In this document: positions 24,757-33,487 of the stretch, in pieces
Position numbering within the stretch: the first letter of the stretch is position 1
How the letters are laid out: each line of letters begins with the position of its first letter
Assembly: GCA_902775895.1 (NCBI GenBank)
Contig: CACYNO010000001.1
Span: 434,001 to 498,000 of the forward strand
Length of the DNA: 64,000 nucleotides
From: an uncultured Lachnospiraceae bacterium
GTDB taxonomy: Bacteria > Bacillota > Clostridia > Lachnospirales > Lachnospiraceae
Reading direction: 5' to 3'
Translations under genes and position numbers: made by a program
Notes under the pieces: model-generated
What the model saw: the letters and a program-made list of their open reading frames with translations, nothing else
What the model was told of the DNA's origin: nothing
The model's database searches: none

Positions 24757-27600
24757 TTAATTCTTTCTCTTTTGCCAATCAAATGTTTTTTTTCTTTTAT
24801 ATTTTATTTCTCCGGCGATTATAATAATTGCAAATATTGCAACACCCACAATCGTTAATATAAATCCCTCTTTTTGCAACGGTCTGATATATACTAATTC
24901 AACATTATGATCCCCCTTTGAAAGTTTAATGCCCATATATCTATCATTAGCCTGATAAATTTTTTCCGTAATTCCGTCCACATTAACTTTCCACCCTTCA
25001 TGATAAGGTATGGCTACACACATTAGAACATCTTTATCCAAAGCAATATCTATATTTAATTTGTCTGTACCATACTCAATTTTATCCGGTACTTTTTCTT
25101 TTAAAACCTGAATATCGTCTTTGAAATCTTCAAATGTAACCGTATGAACTTTTAAATCAGTTAACGAATAAATACCCTTTGACGGGAATGTTATCTCCAT
25201 ATACTCCAATGGGTTTTCATTATAGCCCATATTGATCATAAAATCATTTGTGCCTTCATAAAACTGAGCATATTCTGTCAGATAATAAAATTTTTTTTCA
25301 TTATCTACCGTATTGATTTTTATTTCAAACGAGCTGTTTTCAGCAGGATCCCAATATTTTTTTTCTTTTTTTATTTTCCACTGTTCGTTGGCACTTAAAT
25401 AATCCCAATCTATACTGCTATATAGTTCCTCCGGATCTACATCATTGTTTCCGAAATACAAGTCATGGCTTTTTACAGGCGTTACTTTTAGCCCTTTTAA
25501 TTCCAGGTATGTTTCAGAGTTCACCTTCCCCTGAAAGATGATTTTGGCTGTTGCATTATCTTTAGTTGTAATGAAACACCCCTCATTATATGTCACTTCA
25601 TCTCCGGTTATTACAGTGAACGGTATTTCATGGTAAGATTTTTTTTCTATGTAATTATTAAGATTATCCGTGCTATTTTTTTCTCTAAGGTAAACCCCTG
25701 TAAGCTGAGCCTGTTGTTTATCCAGAGCATCCATATCATTCCACTGGTTTTCATTTATATAACTGTCATAGCAATAAGCTAAAGGCAGAGACAGGCTATT
25801 CTCATAAATATTAACGACGTAATTTGTATTTTCATTAATGACGGTTGAAACTTTTTTTTCAAATCCATATGGAATTCCACCAAACTCTTTTTCCGGCTCT
25901 ACGTAATAATCAACAGCCGATAAAGACAACATTGCTGTTCTGTCATCATATCCCTCATAATAATATGAAAGCGTATTGTTCAACTCCATTTCACCCCTGA
26001 ATTTTGCAACATTGGGATTAGACAATGTCCAGTAATAATCTGTGGATGAAACACCTTGCACCATTCCTGAATTAATTGAAATATCTCTCCCGGAATATCT
26101 TCGAATGTTATTTGAAACATTTTCATTTAAGACTTTTGTCACATCTTTATAATCATTCATGGAAATTTTTTTATTATCCATCATGTTTGACACAATGTCA
26201 TCACCATTAGGTGAATAATACCAAAAAGCTGTTAAAACAACACTTCCTATAGTGCAAACACAGACAAGGACCTGCTTTACTGTTTTTGAAAACACGTTCC
26301 CTTCACATATGACAAAAAGAACTATAAACAAAACAATAAGGGCTGTGAAAAGAGAATTATTATTTGATTTATCAAACAATAAACCAATCAAAAAGAATCC
26401 CGTACCACCTATAAATAATATAATCTTTTCTGAAGTCTTCAGACTGATAAGATTCTCCCACTTAATAACAAGTATATAAGAACACAAAAGGAGAAATACC
26501 CAGCACCATCGATTTGTCTCGTACGTCAATCCATTAAAAATCCGTCCCCCGATCGGAAATATCATTATCAGACAGCAAATGATAAAAAGGATTTTTATAA
26601 AAGTATTTTTTTTTCGCCCTTTAAACAGCAGGATGCATGACAGAAACGCCGCAGGGGTCATACCAATCAATAACCATCTGCAAGACCCTGTAGAAAGCAC
26701 GATTCCCGGAAGACTGTAATAATAAGACGATGGGTAAAAAAGATTAAAAACGTGTTGCATTGCTCCACGGTTATCATTCATAAACGCACCCATAATAGGA
26801 AGTAATATAAACCCTGCAATACCAATACCAATGGCGATCATGCCGGCAACTTTCAATACGTTCAAAATGATACTTTTAATGTTTTTACCATTAAGACATA
26901 TACATTTTACCAAAGTATATATAGCACTCATGATAATGATCATTTGGAAAAAATAAAAATTACTTATCGCAGTCACAGACATAATTATAACCAGCAAATA
27001 TGGTCGTTCCTTGCGAAGCGCTTTTTCAATCCCTAAAATAATTAGCGGCATATATATCATAGGATTAAGAAAATACGGATGTCTTGCAGCATTACATAAT
27101 GCCCACATACAAAAACTGTATGTGATTGCTCCTGCAAAAATACTGTACCTGTTTCTCTTGCCCAGGCCGAATGACATTACGCAAAAAGAAATACCTGCAA
27201 AATACATACGAAGAACATTTAAAACCGAATACAAAATATGTGTATACTTTTCCGGCACAAATGCAGATGACAGAGCTAACGGGTCACCCATAACATAGTA
27301 ATTCAGAACGTGCAGTATATCTGCACCTTCACTTATATTAAAATCATACTGTGGTATAACGAGTTGATGATCTTTCACAATATTTTTGCCGATTTCACGA
27401 AGATAATTCCCATAATATGCCAATGCTTTATAATGCTGTTCCCAACCGTCAATATTCCAAATAAACGTTTTATCATTGGCAATAAACAACGCAAAAGAAG
27501 CACCTGCGATCAAAAACCACAGAATGCTGAATATTATAAAAAACCTGTAACGTGGTGTTTCTTTTGAAAAACCGGATCCAAAAAATTTTAATAGTTTCAT
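24757..27600 (-). CDS. YfhO-family multi-pass membrane protein
   Basis: This 947-residue protein has an N-terminal block of about a dozen membrane helices (residues 20-470), a large extracytoplasmic region (about 470-905), and a final helix (EGFILTIVGVAIFAIIIIAG) with a basic tail. The layout and motifs such as YSFCMWALCNAARHPYF and YHEGWKVNVDG match the YfhO family, a GT-C-like group; B. subtilis YfhO is linked to glycosylation of lipoteichoic acid. A role in decorating a surface polymer is inference. It starts five bases after the stop of the 1291-residue surface protein, so both are made from one transcript. Confidence 0.85.
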   Translation of the reverse strand: MKLLKFFGSGFSKETPRYRFFIIFSILWFLIAGASFALFIANDKTFIWNIDGWEQHYKALAYYGNYLREIGKNIVKDHQLVIPQYDFNISEGADILHVLNYYVMGDPLALSSAFVPEKYTHILYSVLNVLRMYFAGISFCVMSFGLGKRNRYSIFAGAITYSFCMWALCNAARHPYFLNPMIYMPLIILGIEKALRKERPYLLVIIMSVTAISNFYFFQMIIIMSAIYTLVKCICLNGKNIKSIILNVLKVAGMIAIGIGIAGFILLPIMGAFMNDNRGAMQHVFNLFYPSSYYYSLPGIVLSTGSCRWLLIGMTPAAFLSCILLFKGRKKNTFIKILFIICCLIMIFPIGGRIFNGLTYETNRWCWVFLLLCSYILVIKWENLISLKTSEKIILFIGGTGFFLIGLLFDKSNNNSLFTALIVLFIVLFVICEGNVFSKTVKQVLVCVCTIGSVVLTAFWYYSPNGDDIVSNMMDNKKISMNDYKDVTKVLNENVSNNIRRYSGRDISINSGMVQGVSSTDYYWTLSNPNVAKFRGEMELNNTLSYYYEGYDDRTAMLSLSAVDYYVEPEKEFGGIPYGFEKKVSTVINENTNYVVNIYENSLSLPLAYCYDSYINENQWNDMDALDKQQAQLTGVYLREKNSTDNLNNYIEKKSYHEIPFTVITGDEVTYNEGCFITTKDNATAKIIFQGKVNSETYLELKGLKVTPVKSHDLYFGNNDVDPEELYSSIDWDYLSANEQWKIKKEKKYWDPAENSSFEIKINTVDNEKKFYYLTEYAQFYEGTNDFMINMGYNENPLEYMEITFPSKGIYSLTDLKVHTVTFEDFKDDIQVLKEKVPDKIEYGTDKLNIDIALDKDVLMCVAIPYHEGWKVNVDGITEKIYQANDRYMGIKLSKGDHNVELVYIRPLQKEGFILTIVGVAIFAIIIIAGEIKYKRKKTFDWQKRKN

Positions 27601-27605
27601 AATAA

Positions 27606-30600
27606 TTATTGTCTAGCGCTGTTCTCCAAAGTTGTCAAAGTCTTTTTCCCTACCGCGAATTCTCCTCCGAAGACATAGCCCTGGTTTATCTTGGTTTTGT
27701 AGGCTTTAGGGAATGTGGCATTCAGACCCGCTTTATCATCTGCAAGCACAAGGACGGATCCGTTTTTACCGCACATTGCCGCTCCCGCAAGAGCGTCCGG
27801 AAAATTCTGGCTTGTGGCAACTCCCATATTGTTTGCACTCATACCGTTATTTATCCCCCACTCTGCGATTTTCTTGCTGGTCTCTACGGCATTGCTACCC
27901 CACAATCTGGTCTTTATTTTTATTCCTGCTGACGTTATCTGCTTTTCAACATTAGCTGTCACCGCCGCCTTTCCGCCGACTATGATCACATTCTTTACAC
28001 CAAGTGATTTAAGGGCGTTAAGTACCGGCTTACTCAGAGACGTTCCGTTATCCGCAAGCAATATCGGATATTTCTTCACATATGCGATCGGTGCAACAGA
28101 CAAAGCATCTTTAAAGCTCTTGTTTGTTGCTATTATAGCAGTAGCATCCTTCCATTTCCCTTTCCCCGCAAGGGCAAGCTTCGCACTGGTTTCGGTACTG
28201 TTCTGACCGTATAATCTTTGAGGAGCAATTTTCGTTGTGCTCTTTATTGCAGAAACAACCTTATCAGAAACAGCCGCAGGTCCGCCTGCAACATATATTT
28301 TTTTCGGCTTTATCCTGTTTAGTACCTCTTTTGCCTGCCCTGAAAGTGCATTCCCGTCAGTAAGCACCACAGGAGCATTCTCCAGACCTGCTAATCCCGA
28401 TGCTGCAAGAGCGTCTTTGAAATTGGACCCGGTGGCAACTATTACCGTACCGCCTGTTCCTTTGAACCCTTCATTAACGATCGCTTTCATGGTATCGTAG
28501 CGGCCCTGTCCCCAGAGTCTCTTCCATACATTAGGTACGTTGATCTTACAGGTTGCTGATATACCACTGTCATTTGTTTTAACTGTTATGGTTGCAGTTC
28601 CGGGATTTATTGCTTTCACGTTTCCGTTTTGATCAACAGTCGCGACACTTGGGTTGCTGCTGCTCCATGTTACGGTTTTTTTATTTGCTTTCTCCGGCTC
28701 TGTTTTTGCAGTAAGTTTAATAGTATTTCCTTTTTTCAACTCAACATTTGTTTTACTAATGGTTACTTTATTTGTGTATATCACATACGGATCAACATTA
28801 TATAAAGTGCACTTCTTTCCATCGGTCACATACCATGACACAGTACCGTCACTCAATAATATCGGCTGGCAGTCAGATAATTCCCAGTTGATATAATAAT
28901 GAGAACCAACCTTTTTTCCATCCTGATTTATCCTGGCATATCCGCATCTGGAGTCATCGGTTTTTATGTTTCTTTCAATCCATATCAGGTAAAAATGACC
29001 GTCATTAAGCTTCACCAACTGAGGTGTATTGCAAGTCCATTCACTATTTGTTTTATGGTTTGTTATTTGATGATCTTTTATTTCTGCGGACTCATCGTTA
29101 AAAGATGTAACAAAAATATTTCTGATATTTCTGCTGTTTATATCAATGTCTTTATTGTATGCAATTAACAAATATTTATCTGATAATTCAAAACCACCCA
29201 CCGAAGCACCTGTATAATTAAAATAATTGTTGTAATCCCCATCAAAATCCACTACTGTTGCGTAATCAACATCTGTCATTTTGCCATTATGGGGATAAAC
29301 AGTTACAGTTATGCCACGTGGATTTGCATCACCATGATCTACACGATATATGTTTCCGTTATTAACCTTAATAAATTGATTAAAGGAATGCGAAACATAA
29401 CCATAAGACAAATTCATAACATCCGAATAAGAATCTTTAATCTTCATTGTTTTTTCATCAATCTCAAAGGTCATGTTTGCCTGATGATTGTATCCGTCAT
29501 TACTTTTATACATTTCATGACATGTATGAATATAAAGAATCCCGCTATTTTCTGCCATCCTTAAGGAACCTGCATCCACCGGCACAGTCGTATTAATAGC
29601 TTTTATTCCGCAGGCTCCGATTCTTTCCCATGAAGTGTTGTATTTTACTACACGAAGCACTTCCCTATTATCACTTTCATCGGTGTTATTTGTTCCGAAA
29701 ACCACATAATATGCACCTGCTCCGGCATAAAATCCTTTAAACTCCTGAAGTTCTTTTTTAATGGTCTTAGTGGATGTAACTTTCCCCTTTCTGTCCATAT
29801 ATTCCACTAAAACAGTTCCGTCACTTTTCCCCTCAACCCGCATAAGTTTCGTGCTGTTTATTTCTGTTAAATATGAATATACCGGCCCGCTCCATGTTCT
29901 GTAATCATTATCATTTTTATTGTCTGATACCCATCCGCCGGGTTGAACAATATTGACGTCATAAAGCTTATTTTTAGCTGTCACCTTGACAATCTTTGTC
30001 GCTTTTAATTTGCCATCAACGCTCTTTGCCGTAACAGTCGCCGTTCCGGCAGACCATGCACTGGCGTTACCGTTTTCATCGACAGACAACACCTCAGGAT
30101 CAGAAGAAGAATATGTTACCTCCTTCTTAATATCAGTGTTCATGATCGCATTATATTCTAACACCTCTCCAACTTTACAAGAAGAAGGACCGGTCAAACT
30201 AATTGATGTCGGCATCTGTGTAGAAAGAGATTCCAGGTAATATTTTTTATCATTATCTTTTTCAATAACAACCAATTTATCGTTGATGATCATAGGTTTA
30301 TATACCGGATATTTTGTGGATATGGTTCCGATTTTTTTCCTACTGTCAATGTCCCATATTGAAATTTCACGCTCATCAGATTTAACAAATAACAGGTTTT
30401 GACCGTTTTTACCCAAATAAGTACATCTTGAACCAACGCTTGTAATATCATAATTATTATCGTACTTTGAATTTGACGTTTGCAAACCCATGATAACGGC
30501 ATCACTATCTAAATTGACAGCAGAAACTGAAACACCGCTATCTATTAATGATATTGATGTACTTCCTTCTTTAACATTTAAAGGTGATATATTTTCTGAC

Positions 30601-31481
30601 TTTAAAAGAAATAACCGGTTATCTGAAAACGTACTAAGATCAGCTAAATATTTTCCACCTATCAGCTCAGCGCAACCATAGTGGGTATACCAACCTTGTT
30701 GATAAAGATAAGTGATATATTTATTGTCCGGAGTATATGTGATCTTATTACCGTTTAATTTTGCCACCTTCAAAGCTGACATGTTATGATCATATCCCCA
30801 ATACTTCCATATACATGTTCCCTCATAATAAATATTTCCGTTATTATCATCAATCGCAATAATTTTATCTATTCGATTTTCATCTTTACCTTCTGCAAGT
30901 TTATTGCCATTTTTATCAAAAACTAAAATTTTTGAATCTGCAGTTGCAAGATATACTCTTTCCCTGTTATCTACGGCAACAGAAAAACTCCCTGATTTTT
31001 CAATAAACGAACTAAACAACTCGGTTGTCTTACCGGAATTCATATTTACGGAATAAACCGTACAATTTGCACCTTCGGAATAATATGCATACATTCTCTC
31101 GACATAATAAAACTTATCATCACGATAGAAAAAATCTATTCCGTTTTTGATCTGAATTGTTTCAGCTTTTTTTATACTTCTTTTTTCAGTAATATTATAT
31201 TCCCATATAGCGTATTTACTATCATAGCCGCTTCCGATCTGAGTTATATAGTAAAAAGAATTCTTTGTAGAACTTGGATATATTTCACCTTTTGCCGACG
31301 CCTTTTCCATGTTTTCATATTCGTCAAAAGAACCGGTTCTGTTTCCGCTGAGACTGATCACGTCTGAATCCTGTCCGGCAAATATTTTCTCCTCCGTTAT
31401 AGGGAAAAAAGTAATTGCAGTTACACAAAAAGAAAAAATAACACAAATAGCTGCCAACACATACGTTACTCTTTTTCTCAT
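27606..31481 (-). CDS. Large exported surface protein with Ig-like domains and CWB2 wall-binding repeats
   Basis: This 1291-residue protein has a signal/anchor helix at about 3-25 (YVLAAICVIFSFCVTAITFF), a beta-rich propeller-like region (about 50-420), a bacterial Ig-like Big_2 domain (about 422-505), a second beta-rich region (about 510-895), a second Big_2 domain (about 904-980) and three CWB2 repeats (about 985-1291; GQGRYDTM, VIVATGSNFKDALAA and VAGGPAAVS motifs). CWB2 repeats anchor clostridial S-layer-type proteins non-covalently to an anionic wall polymer. The function of the propeller-like parts is unknown. It is encoded five bases upstream of the YfhO-type gene. Confidence 0.85.
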   Translation of the reverse strand: MRKRVTYVLAAICVIFSFCVTAITFFPITEEKIFAGQDSDVISLSGNRTGSFDEYENMEKASAKGEIYPSSTKNSFYYITQIGSGYDSKYAIWEYNITEKRSIKKAETIQIKNGIDFFYRDDKFYYVERMYAYYSEGANCTVYSVNMNSGKTTELFSSFIEKSGSFSVAVDNRERVYLATADSKILVFDKNGNKLAEGKDENRIDKIIAIDDNNGNIYYEGTCIWKYWGYDHNMSALKVAKLNGNKITYTPDNKYITYLYQQGWYTHYGCAELIGGKYLADLSTFSDNRLFLLKSENISPLNVKEGSTSISLIDSGVSVSAVNLDSDAVIMGLQTSNSKYDNNYDITSVGSRCTYLGKNGQNLLFVKSDEREISIWDIDSRKKIGTISTKYPVYKPMIINDKLVVIEKDNDKKYYLESLSTQMPTSISLTGPSSCKVGEVLEYNAIMNTDIKKEVTYSSSDPEVLSVDENGNASAWSAGTATVTAKSVDGKLKATKIVKVTAKNKLYDVNIVQPGGWVSDNKNDNDYRTWSGPVYSYLTEINSTKLMRVEGKSDGTVLVEYMDRKGKVTSTKTIKKELQEFKGFYAGAGAYYVVFGTNNTDESDNREVLRVVKYNTSWERIGACGIKAINTTVPVDAGSLRMAENSGILYIHTCHEMYKSNDGYNHQANMTFEIDEKTMKIKDSYSDVMNLSYGYVSHSFNQFIKVNNGNIYRVDHGDANPRGITVTVYPHNGKMTDVDYATVVDFDGDYNNYFNYTGASVGGFELSDKYLLIAYNKDIDINSRNIRNIFVTSFNDESAEIKDHQITNHKTNSEWTCNTPQLVKLNDGHFYLIWIERNIKTDDSRCGYARINQDGKKVGSHYYINWELSDCQPILLSDGTVSWYVTDGKKCTLYNVDPYVIYTNKVTISKTNVELKKGNTIKLTAKTEPEKANKKTVTWSSSNPSVATVDQNGNVKAINPGTATITVKTNDSGISATCKINVPNVWKRLWGQGRYDTMKAIVNEGFKGTGGTVIVATGSNFKDALAASGLAGLENAPVVLTDGNALSGQAKEVLNRIKPKKIYVAGGPAAVSDKVVSAIKSTTKIAPQRLYGQNSTETSAKLALAGKGKWKDATAIIATNKSFKDALSVAPIAYVKKYPILLADNGTSLSKPVLNALKSLGVKNVIIVGGKAAVTANVEKQITSAGIKIKTRLWGSNAVETSKKIAEWGINNGMSANNMGVATSQNFPDALAGAAMCGKNGSVLVLADDKAGLNATFPKAYKTKINQGYVFGGEFAVGKKTLTTLENSARQ
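27609..28770 (-). repeat. 3' third of the large surface gene, repeated in the neighbouring gene
   Basis: The region encoding the second Big_2 domain and all three CWB2 repeats closely matches 31661-32830 in the same orientation. Long stretches of DNA agree apart from scattered third-position changes, for example around the codons for NFKDALAASGLAGLENAP. The two copies form direct repeats about 4 kb apart. Percent identity was not computed. Confidence 0.85.
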
Positions 31482-31541
31482 TACGTCCTCCTTTTGTTCA
31501 TATTTTATACCCTGTTATTACTACATTTTACATATGATTAT

Positions 31542-31568
31542 ATTATATGTTTTATTGTATTTTATCAA
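31542..31568 (-). promoter_or_regulatory. Candidate promoter of the 1291-residue surface protein operon
   Basis: On the minus strand TTGATA (complement of 31563-31568) is followed by a perfect TATAAT (complement of 31542-31547) with a short 15-base spacer, in a very AT-rich stretch about 60 bases before the ATG. Other -10-like boxes overlap, so the exact site is uncertain. Confidence 0.45.
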
Positions 31569-31584
31569 TATTTACACACTATTA

Positions 31585-31621
31585 AAAACACCGTATAAGA
31601 TATACTCTTATACGATGTTTT
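31585..31621 (-). terminator. Terminator of the 551-residue surface-protein gene
   Basis: A 15-bp inverted repeat with one mismatch (31585-31599 and 31607-31621) and a seven-base loop, bounded by A and T runs on both sides. It could act in both directions, but only the minus strand has a gene ending here. Confidence 0.85.
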
Positions 31622-31657
31622 CCTAATGTCAGAAACATATATTGTCGGACAAATTAT

Positions 31658-33313
31658 TTATATTTTCACGCTGTTTTCCAATGTGGTCATAGTCTTCTTT
31701 CCTACAGCCATTTCTCCTCCGAAGACATAGCCTTGATTTACCTTGGTCTTGTATACCTTTGGAAAGGTGGCGTTAAGGTTTGCATTGTCATCTGCAAGCA
31801 CCAGAACTGACTTATTCTTTCCGCAAAATGCCGCGCCTGCAAGGGCATCAGGGAAGTTCTGACTGGTGGCTACGCCCATCTTGTTTGCACTCATTCCGTT
31901 CTTTATTCCCCATTCTGCGATTTTTTTGCTTGTTTCTACCGCATTATTACCCCAGAGTCTTGTCTTTACCTTTATACCCGCTGACTTTATCTGCTTCTCC
32001 ACATTTGTTGTCACAGCCGCTTTTCCACCGACTATGATCACATTCTTTACTCCCAGTGATTTAAGAGCATTAAGTACGGGCTTGCTCAGAGACTTTCCGT
32101 TATCCGCAAGAAGTACCGGATACTTCTTCACATATGCTATCGGAGCAACTGAAAGGGCATCTTTGAAGCTCTTGTTTGTCGCTATTATCGCTGTCGCGTC
32201 CTTCCATTTACCTTTTCCTGCAAGAGCGAGTTTGGCACTGGTCTCGGTACTGTTTTGTCCGTATGTTCTTTGAGGATTTACACCCGTTACGCTTTTTATC
32301 GCAGACACAACCTTATCAGATACGGCTGCAGGTCCGCCCGCAATATATATCTTCTTTGGCTTTATTCTATTAAGCACATCCTTTGCCTGGCCTGAAAGTG
32401 TATTTCCGTCAGTGAGCACCACCGGAGCATTCTCCAAACCTGCCAATCCCGATGCTGCAAGAGCGTCTTTGAAATTGGATCCGGTGGCGACTATCACAGT
32501 GCCTCCGGTTCCTTTAAACCCTTCATTTACGATCACTTTCATGGTATCGTATCGTCCCTGTCCCCAAAGTCTTTTCCATACATTAGGTACAGTGATCTTA
32601 CAGGTTGCTGTCTTTCCACCGTCATTGGTCTTTACAGTTATGGTAGCAGTTCCCGGATTTACGGCTTTTACGTTCCCTTTTGCATCCACCGTGGCAACGC
32701 TCTTGTTACTGCTGGTCCAGGTAACGCTCTTATTGGACGCATTGGAGGGACTTACTGTTGCCGTAAGCTTCAGGCTGCTTCCCTTTGTCATGTTGGCTGT
32801 TGTTCTATTAAGTTTTACTCCTTTTATATTTACTGTGTTGGTGTGGGAGATTTTTACGTCAACAATTTTAGACCCATAACCCCATGCATCTATTTCTAAC
32901 ATATACTTACAATTAGGCTTCAAATTGTTAACTGTTGTTCTGTAGTTGTTGTTTCTTCCAACTTCCGCAAACACTACATTTTGTTTGTTATCTGTATCCA
33001 CATCCATTTCATCCACCGTAAAAATAGCTGGATTTACTCCGCTATCTTTTTCATTCCAGAATTCAAACACATAAGGTGTCGATGAAGAATCTGTATTAAA
33101 AAAACAATAGTATCTATCATCGTATCCGATATCAAATTTATATCGCTTGTTGTACGCAAGCAAAGTTGGGTGCATCTTATCTGTACTCTGCAAACTTATC
33201 TCATCTGCTCTCACTTCTGTCGCAGGCATTGCTGCAGCTTCTGCAAAAACAATTCCTACTCCTATCACTCCTGCCGCCACCAGACCGGCTATCTTTTTAC
33301 CATGCTTTCTCAT
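31658..33313 (-). CDS. Exported CWB2 wall-binding protein with one Ig-like domain
   Basis: A 551-residue exported protein. I place the start at ATG 33313, which has AAAGGAG upstream and opens a clear signal peptide (MRKHGKKIAGLVAAGVIGVG, cleavage after about residue 35); the frame continues upstream to 33472 but runs through the polC terminator. After a unique domain of about 120 residues comes a Big_2 Ig-like domain (about 161-241) and three CWB2 repeats (about 245-551) that are near-copies of those in the 1291-residue protein. It should sit on the cell wall; the unique N-terminal domain is unrecognised. A G8 tract and a short overlapping ORF lie just upstream. Confidence 0.85.
   Translation of the reverse strand: MRKHGKKIAGLVAAGVIGVGIVFAEAAAMPATEVRADEISLQSTDKMHPTLLAYNKRYKFDIGYDDRYYCFFNTDSSSTPYVFEFWNEKDSGVNPAIFTVDEMDVDTDNKQNVVFAEVGRNNNYRTTVNNLKPNCKYMLEIDAWGYGSKIVDVKISHTNTVNIKGVKLNRTTANMTKGSSLKLTATVSPSNASNKSVTWTSSNKSVATVDAKGNVKAVNPGTATITVKTNDGGKTATCKITVPNVWKRLWGQGRYDTMKVIVNEGFKGTGGTVIVATGSNFKDALAASGLAGLENAPVVLTDGNTLSGQAKDVLNRIKPKKIYIAGGPAAVSDKVVSAIKSVTGVNPQRTYGQNSTETSAKLALAGKGKWKDATAIIATNKSFKDALSVAPIAYVKKYPVLLADNGKSLSKPVLNALKSLGVKNVIIVGGKAAVTTNVEKQIKSAGIKVKTRLWGNNAVETSKKIAEWGIKNGMSANKMGVATSQNFPDALAGAAFCGKNKSVLVLADDNANLNATFPKVYKTKVNQGYVFGGEMAVGKKTMTTLENSVKI
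31661..32830 (-). repeat. Second copy of the Big_2-CWB2 coding repeat
   Basis: This is the partner of the direct repeat at 27609-28770. Similarity begins in the Big_2 domain (VATVD, then the GTATITVKTND segment) and becomes very high from VWKRLWGQGRYDTM to near the C-terminus. Confidence 0.85.
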
Positions 33314-33357
33314 ACTCGTACTCCTTTTATGCATATAATCAATCGTGTCTTTTTCAT
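33310..33357 (-). CDS. Possible 15-residue leader ORF upstream of the CWB2 protein
   Basis: ATG at 33357 opens a 15-codon frame (MKKTRLIICIKGVRV) whose TGA overlaps the ATG of the downstream surface-protein gene (ATGA). A run of eight G lies five bases before its ATG in place of a normal Shine-Dalgarno sequence. If translated it would couple to the downstream gene. Nothing but position supports it. Confidence 0.3.
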   Translation of the reverse strand: MKKTRLIICIKGVRV

Positions 33358-33362
33358 TGTAT

Positions 33363-33370
33363 CCCCCCCC
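33363..33370 (-). repeat. G8 homopolymer tract upstream of a surface-protein gene
   Basis: Eight consecutive C on the plus strand (G on the minus strand) lie about 50 bases upstream of the CWB2 protein start, next to a TACAAT -10-like box. Such tracts are prone to slippage and are rare in this AT-leaning sequence. Confidence 0.6.
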
Positions 33371-33442
33371 GTAAAAATCAAGTAAAAGTATATACGTCAG
33401 ACTACTTACCAAAACATCAAACTCTGTCATTTTCTGCAAAAG

Positions 33443-33475
33443 AAAAAACGCCATGCAGTCAAAAAACTGCATGGC
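33443..33475 (-). terminator. Intrinsic terminator of the polC operon
   Basis: A perfect 10-bp stem (33450-33459 and 33466-33475) with a six-base loop. On the minus strand it is followed by G and six T (complement of 33443-33449). It lies 13 bases after the polC stop. Confidence 0.9.
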
Positions 33476-33487
33476 AGTGAAAAAAAA

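Noticed and set aside
27609..32830. Insertion sequence or mobile element as the cause of the long direct repeats
   Set aside because: Both copies are in-frame protein domains (Big_2 and CWB2), with no transposase or terminal inverted repeats nearby.
33314..33472. N-terminal extension of the 551-residue surface protein
   Set aside because: It passes through the polC terminator and the G8 tract; the signal peptide and AAAGGAG place the start at 33313.
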